NCBI RefSeq assembly: GCF_003202755.1
Contig: NZ_QGLK01000001.1
Span: 868,001-932,000 of the forward strand
From: Bifidobacterium asteroides
GTDB lineage: Bacteria; Actinomycetota; Actinomycetes; Actinomycetales; Bifidobacteriaceae
Reading direction: 5' to 3'
Length of the DNA: 64,000 nt
In this document: positions 46,868-53,953 of the stretch, piece by piece
How positions within the stretch are numbered: the stretch's first letter is position 1
Layout of the letters: the number at the start of each line of letters is the position of its first letter
Notes under the pieces: model-generated
The model's database searches: none
What the model saw: the letters and a program-made list of their open reading frames with translations, nothing else
What the model was told of the DNA's origin: nothing
Translations under genes and position numbers: made by a program

Positions 46868-48324
46868 CGCCACTGCTCCTCACCGCCATGGAATCCTTGG
46901 AGAGGACGTGCAGAATGGCGTAGAGAATTCCTCCCAGCAGGAGGGAAACCAGCCATGCCAGGCCGTTCCTGCCCAGGAAGCTGTCGGCCAGCGGTCCCGA
47001 GAACCAGACCTCGTCCTTGGAGACCTGGGCCGTCACGAACAGGAAGCCGACGACTATTCCGACCAGCCAGCTGATGATGGCTGGGAGGTTGACGCCGTGC
47101 CAGTACCAGTAGGGGGAGTCGGCTCGAAGGTTCAGAAGGCCGTCGGAATCGTAGCGCTTCCGGAAGATCATGGCTGACAGAAAGATGCCTGCCCAGGTGC
47201 TCAGAGGCACTGCCAGCAGGGAGATAAAGGTGACGAAGGGGCCGTAGAACCCGTCGGCCCAGCGTGAAGTAGAGGGCTCCGCAGGTGGTCACCACCACAT
47301 CGACGACTACCGCATAGACGCGGGGGATTCTGATGCCCAGGGTGATGGTGGTCAGGCTGGTCGAATATACGGAAAGGTTGTTTGACATGAGCAACCCGGC
47401 GAAAGCGGCAATCAGATAGGGGATGGAGACCCAGGCCGGCAGAGCGCTTCGAACCGCGGCGACCGGATCGGCGGCGGAGGCAATGGTGGAGTTGCCTGCT
47501 GTCAGGACCGATCCCAGGCCGATGACGACCACCAGTGGAATGCCGGCGCCGGCCGCTGCAGTCAGGACCAGAGAGCCGGGTTTCACCGAGGTCTTCTGGT
47601 AGCGGGCCATGTCTGCGCCGGAGTTGACCCAGCCGATGCCCGTCCCCGCGGCTATGGTGCCGACACCGATCAGTAAGGCGCTGGCTGAGCCGGGGGCATT
47701 GCCGATGAAGGAGGACCAGTCGACGGTCGTCGCCAGATAGATGGCCACCAGGAGGGTGAGGGCGCCGAATATCCAGGTGGCCCACTTCTGCACGGTGAGA
47801 ATGAAGGCGTGACCAGCTGCCGAGACCACCACGGTCAGGGCTACGAAGACGGCGATGCAGACGAAGGTCAGGAAGGGGGAGCGCTTGGCATCAGCCGGGG
47901 TGCCGAAGATGATGGCGATCAGGGAGAGCAGCGCAAAGGCGCCGGTCATCGTGTTCACCGTCTCCCAGCCCAGTCTGGACAACAGGGCCACCAGGGTGGG
48001 GCCTGCATTGCCTCTGACGCCGAAAATGGCCCGGGACAGGGTCAGCGTGGGGGCACCGCCTCTTCTGCCTGCTATGGAGATGATGCCGACCAGGGCGAAG
48101 GATCCGAAGGCCCCGATGGTCGTGGCGAGCACGGCCTGCCAGAGGTTGAGGCCCTGGGCAATCAGTGTTGCTCCCAGAGGGATTCCCAGGATCGAGATGT
48201 TGGCGGCAAACCAGACCCAGAAGAGCTGGCCGGGCGATCCGTTCCTCTGGTCCTCGGGCACAGGCTCGATGCCCCTTTGCTCCACCCTGGAGAGGATGGT
48301 GCCCTCTTTTGGCGCAGTTGACAT
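46860..48324 (-). pseudogene. NCS1 purine/cytosine-type permease, frameshifted
   Basis: Nucleobase:cation symporter of the NCS1 (CodB-like) family. The first 350 or so codons read well: NGSPGQLFWVWFAANIS, GIPLGATLIAQGLNLWQA, RAIFGVRGN, WETVNTMTGA and GIGWVNSGADMARYQ. Near 47255-47265 the frame slips. The natural continuation (RWADGFYGPF, then VPLSTWAGIFLSAMIF) lies in another frame and ends at 46860, overlapping the kinase. Read without a shift, the protein keeps length but ends in about 130 unrelated Arg/Pro-rich residues. Start ATG 48324 has AAGGAGA. Mutation or sequencing error cannot be told apart here. Confidence 0.8.
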
Positions 48325-48415
48325 GGATTGTCTCCTTTGACTCACGTTGTACTGAATGTAGCGATGGATCAGCTGTTCTGGCAGTTGGCCTGGTCTGTGT
48401 GGTCCCCGCAATCTT

Positions 48416-48425
48416 GGGGGGGGGG
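48416..48425. repeat. 10-base G homopolymer upstream of the permease gene
   Basis: Ten consecutive G (C on the permease strand), 92-101 bases before the NCS1 permease ATG and 55 bases past the upstream gene's stop. Long homopolymers slip during replication and can vary between cells. Confidence 0.7.
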
Positions 48426-48479
48426 ACTGGATTTTACATTGTTGTGTTCCTGACGGAATCAGTCTTGTCGGTTTGCGCT

Positions 48480-49478
48480 TTACTGCCTTAGGGCAATCAG
48501 GCCACGGGCGGTTTTCTGCAGGTCGAGGTGAGATACCGAAGCCACCCGGGAACAGAGTGTGGGGTCAAAGGCCTCGGGACCTGCACTCGCGCCGGTCATT
48601 GCGCCGGTCATTGCAGCGATGGTGTCCGTATCGCCACCAAGGTTGACTGCGGCGAACAGAGCCGATTGGGGATCGTCGGCGAACCTCCAGGCCAGGGCGA
48701 AGGCGGCTGCCACAGACTCATTGGATTCGACCGAGGTGCCGCAGTCTTCAACCAGGTGGCGTTCGAAATCGCCCTCATCACTGAATTCCTCAGACAGCCG
48801 TATTGCCTGGCGGGCGCGTGCGGGAACCGATGCCTTGGGGGTCCAAGCCCCTGAGGTCTCCATGGCGGGCACCAGGCGCAGGGACTCCTGCAACGCCTGG
48901 CGAACGGTCATTCCCTCAAGTCCCAGACTGACTGTCGTAGCGATCAACGCGGCGCTTTGGAAGCCTGCGACCGTGTCGTGGGTGACTTGGCAGGACTCGT
49001 AGATGCGATTGGCGAGCCTCCTGGTGTCCTTGGGCCTGTTGGCTATCCCTACCGGGGTGACTCGCATGGCGGCCCCGTTGGTGGTGCCGGTCCTTCCCGT
49101 GCGCATGATGTCTGCGCCCTGGCGAACCTGTTCCAGGGCCAGCTTGGTGGAGGGCCCGAGCAAGTCCAGCGATCCGCGCGACTTCATATCGTCCTCCCAG
49201 GCTAGAAGGCGCTTGGCGAACTCTTTCGGATCGATGTGTCCCTTGCCATCGATGATCAGTTCCGCCACGATCAGCGCCTGCTCGGTGTCATCGGTCACAG
49301 CCCCCGCAGGCATACCGGGAGCTATCGGCTGATCCGCAATGGCATCACGAAGGGTGTCGACTCTGCCGTAGGCCTCATGGATGGCTGCTGGACTCATGCT
49401 CTGCGTGGGCATGCCCAGCGCGTCCCCCAAGGACAGCCCGGTAAGCGCGCCAAGTGCGCCCTTTTCAGTTCTGGTCAT
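48480..49478 (-). CDS. ADP-ribosylglycohydrolase family protein
   Basis: DraG/ARH-like hydrolase, 332 aa. Metal-binding residues are present: GLSLGDALGMP at the N-terminus, VTDDTEQAL (DDT motif, about residue 56) and NLGGDTDTIAAM (GGDTDT) near 285. ATG 49478 (MTRTEKG) has GGAGG about 11 bases upstream; an upstream ATG (49559) would start before a predicted operator. Family members cleave N-glycosidic bonds to ribose, in ADP-ribosylated proteins or small nucleoside-like molecules. It is first in an operon with an NCS1 permease and a PfkB kinase, which favours a small-molecule substrate. Confidence 0.82.
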   Translation of the reverse strand: MTRTEKGALGALTGLSLGDALGMPTQSMSPAAIHEAYGRVDTLRDAIADQPIAPGMPAGAVTDDTEQALIVAELIIDGKGHIDPKEFAKRLLAWEDDMKSRGSLDLLGPSTKLALEQVRQGADIMRTGRTGTTNGAAMRVTPVGIANRPKDTRRLANRIYESCQVTHDTVAGFQSAALIATTVSLGLEGMTVRQALQESLRLVPAMETSGAWTPKASVPARARQAIRLSEEFSDEGDFERHLVEDCGTSVESNESVAAAFALAWRFADDPQSALFAAVNLGGDTDTIAAMTGAMTGASAGPEAFDPTLCSRVASVSHLDLQKTARGLIALRQ

Positions 49479-49517
49479 TGTTGTGTAGGCCTCCAGAGTC
49501 GTTGCGATGGGTCCACC

Positions 49518-49537
49518 AATCTGTCGGCCGATAGATT
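49518..49537. promoter_or_regulatory. 20-bp near-palindromic operator candidate
   Basis: AATCTGTCGG-CCGATAGATT pairs at 9 of 10 positions around a central CG, as in LacI-family operators. A minus-strand TAAAAT -10 candidate lies at 49548-49543, placing the operator over the likely transcription start of the ADP-ribosylglycohydrolase operon. No LacI-family gene is in view. Confidence 0.45.
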
Positions 49538-49814
49538 GCAAAATTTTAATCAGAATCATTGTAGGTCCTTGGAAGAGTGCCGGCGCAACCATTGCAGCAG
49601 GCTTGATTCGCAATGGAGTCAGGAATCTGAACGTGTCCGCCTCTGTGGAGCGGTAGATAAAAACAATGCAAACATGCCAGGGTCAAAGCCTTGATTGCGA
49701 TGTGGGCTCCATCGAGTGTGGACGGCCATCGGATGGGATTGCCCGTTGATGGCCCAGCTGAGTTTGCCGCTGCGTTTTCGTCTGGAATCTCGCGGTTGCA
49801 GAGGTACTAGATAT
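49538..49814. other. intergenic region between the glycohydrolase operon and tRNA-Ala
   Basis: No credible gene. The end nearest the operon holds its presumed -10 (49543-49548). The rest shows nothing recognised. Confidence 0.35.
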
Positions 49815-49846
49815 AAAAAAGAATCCCGAGGTGACCTCGGGATTCT
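49815..49846 (-). terminator. strong terminator after tRNA-Ala
   Basis: On the minus strand, a 12-bp perfect stem (49846-49835 with 49831-49820, AGAATCCCGAGG/CCTCGGGATTCT), a 3-base loop, then a run of Ts. Confidence 0.88.
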
Positions 49847-49851
49847 GTCTG

Positions 49852-49924
49852 TGGAGCTAGGGGGATTCGAACCCCCGACCTTCTCCATGCCATGGAGACG
49901 CGCTACCAGCTGCGCCATAGCCCC
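49852..49924 (-). tRNA. tRNA-Ala (anticodon GGC)
   Basis: 73 bases. The acceptor GGGGCTA pairs with TAGCTCC (one G-T), discriminator A. The anticodon arm is TCTCC-ATGGCAT-GGAGA and the T loop is GGGGG-TTCGAAT-CCCCC. CCA is not encoded. Confidence 0.95.
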
Positions 49925-49954
49925 GTGCTTGCCTTGCTTGGTGAAGCCTTGCTT

Positions 49955-49984
49955 ATAGTACACCGGGATTGGCGAATGGAGCAA
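49955..49984 (-). promoter_or_regulatory. promoter of tRNA-Ala
   Basis: On the minus strand TTGCTC (49984-49979), an 18-base spacer and TACTAT (49960-49955); transcription would start about 24 bases before the tRNA. Confidence 0.55.
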
Positions 49985-50137
49985 CTCAGTGTGTTGCCCC
50001 GGAATTGCAGGGATTGTGAGCTAATTGATGGATTTTATCCTCGAATGGTCTTGAGTCATTCCTGAGCTTGCAAGTGCGCTAGCATGATGAACAAGGGGCG
50101 ACCAAGGGGGTCGGCAGCAACGGAAAGGCGGCGGACC

Positions 50138-51163
50138 ATGACCGGCAAAAACGATGTCGAAGTACGGGCTGAAAAGCGGAACGAGAACCATCCTGGGCAC
50201 CAGCTCATCATCAACTGCCTGCCCTTGGACCAGAGCGAACGACAGGAATTCCTCCAGGCGGCTCCAGGCGTTCATCAGGAGTTCATTGTCGACACGGACA
50301 TGCGGCAGAGCATGCATTGGCTCATCGATGTCCCTCAATCCCTCCGATCGGAGGCCACGATCATTTTGGGTAATCCGCCGGCCGAGCAGGTGGTTGCCTG
50401 CCGTAACCTGGTCTGGCTGCAGACCAGCAGCGCGGGTGTGGATGCCTACCTGAAACCGGGGGTTCTGCCTCCGGACGCCATGTTGACCAGTGCCTCAGGC
50501 GCTTACGGGCAGTCGGTCTCCGAGCACATGTTCGCCATGATGTGGGCCCTGATGAAGGACCTTCCTGGTTACCGGGACAACCAAAGCATGGGCCGTTGGG
50601 AACCTCGCGGGGCTGTCCTTTCACCGCGCGGTTGCCAGGTTCTGGTGTTGGGCACGGGGGATATCGGAGCCTCCTTCGCTCGTCTGGCCAAGGCTGTAGG
50701 CGCTCGGACCATCGGTATCAGGCGGCATCCCGACCAGCCGGTGGAGGGGTTCGACCGTCTGGCTGGTTTTGACGATCTGGATGCCCTGCTGCCTGAGATG
50801 GATGTAGTGGCTCTGGCCCTGCCTTCAACGCCGCAGACCAGACATATCATCGACGGCCATCGTCTTGCATTGATGAAGTCCACCGCCGTGCTGATCAACG
50901 CGGGCAGGGGAGATGCCGTGGATTGCATGGCTCTGGCCCAAGCCCTGGATAAGGATGGCATTTTCGGTGCAGGGCTGGATGTGACCGAACCGGAACCTCT
51001 GCCTGAAGACCACCCACTCTGGAGGCAACCACGCTGCCTGCTCACTCCGCATGTAGCCGGGGGAGCTCATCTCCCCTCCAACATGGACAAGGTTCGGGAA
51101 ATTTGCCTGGATAATCTTCGTCGGTTCATGGATGGCAGACCCCTTCGCAACCGGATGAGGTGA
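50138..51163 (+). CDS. D-isomer-specific 2-hydroxyacid dehydrogenase
   Basis: NAD(P)-dependent 2-hydroxyacid dehydrogenase, 341 aa. The nucleotide motif is VLVLGTGDIGASFARLAKAV. The catalytic Arg region is LINAGRGDAVD, Glu is in DVTEPEPLPEDHPLW and the catalytic His in LLTPHVAGG. The N-terminal substrate domain is weakly conserved, so the acid cannot be named. ATG 50138 has AAAGGCGG upstream. Its stop overlaps the GTG of the broken DUF1287 gene. Confidence 0.88.
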   Translation: MTGKNDVEVRAEKRNENHPGHQLIINCLPLDQSERQEFLQAAPGVHQEFIVDTDMRQSMHWLIDVPQSLRSEATIILGNPPAEQVVACRNLVWLQTSSAGVDAYLKPGVLPPDAMLTSASGAYGQSVSEHMFAMMWALMKDLPGYRDNQSMGRWEPRGAVLSPRGCQVLVLGTGDIGASFARLAKAVGARTIGIRRHPDQPVEGFDRLAGFDDLDALLPEMDVVALALPSTPQTRHIIDGHRLALMKSTAVLINAGRGDAVDCMALAQALDKDGIFGAGLDVTEPEPLPEDHPLWRQPRCLLTPHVAGGAHLPSNMDKVREICLDNLRRFMDGRPLRNRMR

Positions 51164-51981
51164 CCGCCGTGCCGACAGAGCAAAGCCGTAGCGGCAACAG
51201 TCGTGGGCGGACGACTGTTCTGCGGTGGGTGGCCGTTCTGCTGGCGCTTGCTTTGATTGTGGCGGGCTCCTTGGCCTTGGCTGGCAGACTGATGGGTGTC
51301 GGATCTGCTCGCCATGATAATCAAAGTTCCTCTGCAAACGGCCGCAAGACCGCTTCCCATAGCCCTCCCGGGTATTCTCCTGAGCAGACTGCTGTCTACC
51401 CGCCTCTGATCTCGCCTGTGGACTACAACCACGACGGTGTGGACGATTACACGGCTATGGTGCGTGGAGCCCATCAGGAGGCACGCATCCATCCATGTTA
51501 TGACAGCGGCTACTATCAGGGCGGCTATCCACCCGATGACCGGGGTGCCTGTACCGATGAGATCTGGAGGGCCTTCCGACAGGCCGGCTAGGATCTCAAA
51601 GCCATGGTCGACGCTGACATCGCCTCGTCTCCCGGGGCCTATGCCGGAGTCATCAGCAGGCCTGATCCGAACATCGACTTCAGACGCACCAACGTCCTCG
51701 GCGTATTCCTGTCCCGGCACGCCCAGCGTCTGACCAACGACATCGCGGCCACCGACCAGTGGCAGCAGGGCGACATCGTCATCTTCGACACCTCCTGGCA
51801 CATCGGCATGGCCTCGGATAAAAGGGACAGCCGGGGTATTCCCCTGCTTCTGCACAACATGGGCCAGCGCGCCAGGGAGAACGACTACCTGGGATCGCCC
51901 GGTCATCGTCCCATCACCGGTCATTTCCGCTTCGACGCCTCCAAAATCCAACCCGCCGTCCTGCGCCCATGGAGGGGGTGA
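51160..51981 (+). pseudogene. DUF1287 protein gene interrupted by an in-frame TAG
   Basis: One frame runs from GTG 51160 to 51981 except for TAG at 51589-51591. The first part has a membrane anchor (about 18-42), then SPVDYNHDGVDDYTAMVRGA and DRGACTDEIWRAF, where the putative catalytic Cys of this NlpC/P60-like family lies. After the stop the same frame continues DLKAMVDADIA, WQQGDIVIFDTSWHIGMASD (the His) and ITGHFRF. A single change restores a Tyr codon (AGYDL is expected). The stop separates Cys from His. Restart at ATG 51604 would give a fragment without the Cys. Confidence 0.85.
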
Positions 51982-52081
51982 CCAGGGACTACCCTGCGAA
52001 ATTGAGCACGGCGGCGACTGGTTATCTGCTACTATCGGTTCGGCCAGACACGTCGGCCAGGTTCGAGCACGAGAGGCGGTG

Positions 52082-53038
52082 ATGGCGATGATGAGAGTAT
52101 TCAGCACCATGAACGGGCAGATCGAGCAGATCGGCAAGGCTTCCAAGGGCTCATGGATATGCTTATCGGCGCCCACCGATGTCGAGCTGGCCAACGTCTC
52201 GCAGACCACGGGCATAGACCTGGCTGACCTGCGTGCCCCCTTGGACGATGAAGAGCGCTCGCGTGTGGATGTGGAGGACGAGTACACCATGGTCATCGTC
52301 GACATTCCCCGGGCCGAGGAGCGCGACGGCCGGGACTACTATGAGACCATTCCCCTGTCGATCATCGTTACGGAGGATCTGATCGTCACCGTCTGCATGC
52401 AGGACACCGTCCTGCTCCACCCCTTCATGGAGGGCACCATCCGGGGTTTCAACACCTTCATGAAGTCCCGCTTCATCCTGCAGATCCTCTACCGCAACGC
52501 CACCCTCTACCTGCGATACCTGCGCATCATCGACCGCGAGTCGGACCGGCTGGAGCTCAAGCTGCGCCACTCCATGCAGAACCGAGAGATCCTCATGCTG
52601 CTGGAGCTCAACAAGACCTTGGTCTATTTCGCCACCAGCCTCAAGTCCAACGAGATCGTCCTTGAGAAGCTGACCGGCCTGGAGCGGATCAAGCGCTACC
52701 CGGACGATGAGGACCTTCTGGGCGATGTGATCACGGAGAACAAGCAGGCCATCGAGATGGCCAACATCTACTCAAGTGTGCTTTCAAATATGACCGACGC
52801 CTTCGCTTCCATCGTCTCCAACAACGTCAACAACGTCATGAGAATCTTCACCATCATCTCCATCAGCCTGTCGGTGCCTACGCTGATCTTTTCCATGTAT
52901 GGCATGAACTTCAACCAAGGCATGTTCGGCATGCCCTTTACTGACAAGCCCTGGGGATTTGCGGTCGTGGTGATTCTGTCAGGCCTGGTGACCGCCTTGG
53001 TAACCTGGTTCCTGACACGTTCGAAAATGTTCAAGTAG
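52082..53038 (+). CDS. CorA-family magnesium/divalent cation transporter
   Basis: Pentameric Mg2+ channel protein, 318 aa. Two C-terminal transmembrane helices (about 255-280 and 290-312) flank the signature YGMNF. The N-terminal 250 residues form the cytoplasmic funnel, rich in Glu, Asp and Arg, with the long stalk helix. GTG 52079 and ATGs at 52082, 52088 and 52091 are all possible starts; GAGAGGCGG lies just upstream. A binding-protein gene follows after nine bases. Confidence 0.9.
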   Translation: MAMMRVFSTMNGQIEQIGKASKGSWICLSAPTDVELANVSQTTGIDLADLRAPLDDEERSRVDVEDEYTMVIVDIPRAEERDGRDYYETIPLSIIVTEDLIVTVCMQDTVLLHPFMEGTIRGFNTFMKSRFILQILYRNATLYLRYLRIIDRESDRLELKLRHSMQNREILMLLELNKTLVYFATSLKSNEIVLEKLTGLERIKRYPDDEDLLGDVITENKQAIEMANIYSSVLSNMTDAFASIVSNNVNNVMRIFTIISISLSVPTLIFSMYGMNFNQGMFGMPFTDKPWGFAVVVILSGLVTALVTWFLTRSKMFK

Positions 53039-53047
53039 GAATCGATC

Positions 53048-53878
53048 ATGTTTGCACGCAGGATTGCGGCGGCTCTGCTGGCACTGGTTCTGGCGGCGCC
53101 CCTGAGCGGGTGCGGATCTCAGGAGGATTCCTACCGTGCGGGTTCCATCGGACCCAAGATCAGCGTGGGCATCTCCTTCGACCAGCCTGGACTTGGATTC
53201 GCCCAGTCCGGCCAGTACCGAGGACTGGATGTGGACGTGGCCCAGTATGTGGTCCACGAGCTGGGATACGCCGAGTCGCAGATCGTTTTTCGCCAAGTGA
53301 AGCCTGCGGACCGCGAGCACATGCTCGAACAGGGCCAGGTGGACATGGTCGTGGCTGGCTACTCCATCACCCAGGAACGGCAGAAGCTGGTGGATTTCGC
53401 CGGGCCCTACCTGGCTGCGGGACAGGACCTCCTGGTTCGCCGCACCCAGACTGACATTGCCGGGGTGGAGGATCTGGCCCAAAAGCGGGTTTGCGTGGCT
53501 GCGGGATCCACCTCCGGGGTTCTGGTGCGCTCGCTGGCCCCCCAGGCCCAGGTCCAGGAGCGTGAGGAGTTTCCCGAATGCATCACAGCTCTGCTCAGCG
53601 GGGACACCGATGCCGCCAGTGGCGACGACTTCGCCCTGGCTGGGCTGGCTCATGTTCGCGGAGGAGGCCAGCTGCGCCTGGTAGGCAATCCCTTCTCCCA
53701 TGAACGGTACGGTATCGGTTTGCCCCACGGAGATCCGGAGCTGGTGGACGTCATCAACCAGGCCCTGAAGAGGATGATGCGGGACGGATCCTTCAAGGCT
53801 GCTCTGAGCCGGGCATCCAAGTCGATTGGTTTCTCCATGGATGCCGCTGCCCGCACCCTGCAGCCCGGCGATCACTGA
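53048..53878 (+). CDS. glutamate-type ABC transporter substrate-binding lipoprotein
   Basis: Periplasm-equivalent solute-binding lipoprotein of the SBP_bac_3 family, 276 aa. The signal peptide ends in a lipobox, PLSGCG (Cys about 22). The mature part has GLDVDVAQYVVHELG (ligand-binding lobe) and VDMVVAGYSITQERQKLVDFAGPYL. No permease or ATPase is adjacent, so it must serve a transporter elsewhere, perhaps the permease pair at the window start. Confidence 0.88.
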   Translation: MFARRIAAALLALVLAAPLSGCGSQEDSYRAGSIGPKISVGISFDQPGLGFAQSGQYRGLDVDVAQYVVHELGYAESQIVFRQVKPADREHMLEQGQVDMVVAGYSITQERQKLVDFAGPYLAAGQDLLVRRTQTDIAGVEDLAQKRVCVAAGSTSGVLVRSLAPQAQVQEREEFPECITALLSGDTDAASGDDFALAGLAHVRGGGQLRLVGNPFSHERYGIGLPHGDPELVDVINQALKRMMRDGSFKAALSRASKSIGFSMDAAARTLQPGDH

Positions 53879-53931
53879 GCACGCATTCCGCCAGGATGAC
53901 GGATGCTGGACATCGGCCTGGCCGTGTCCAT

Positions 53932-53950
53932 GTGAATGGCGATAATTCAC
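53932..53950. promoter_or_regulatory. palindrome over the leuS promoter
   Basis: GTGAAT (53932-53937) and ATTCAC (53945-53950) form a perfect 6-bp inverted repeat around 7 bases. It overlaps GATAAT (53941-53946), a -10 box placed so that transcription would begin at or next to ATG 53954. Confidence 0.4.
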
Positions 53951-53953
53951 CAT

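Noticed and set aside
47250-47270. Programmed ribosomal frameshift in the NCS1 permease
   Set aside because: No slippery heptamer or downstream pseudoknot is apparent, and this family is not known for programmed shifting.
51589-51591. TAG read as pyrrolysine
   Set aside because: Pyrrolysine use is confined to certain archaea and anaerobic bacteria with pyl genes; none is seen, and the expected residue is Tyr.
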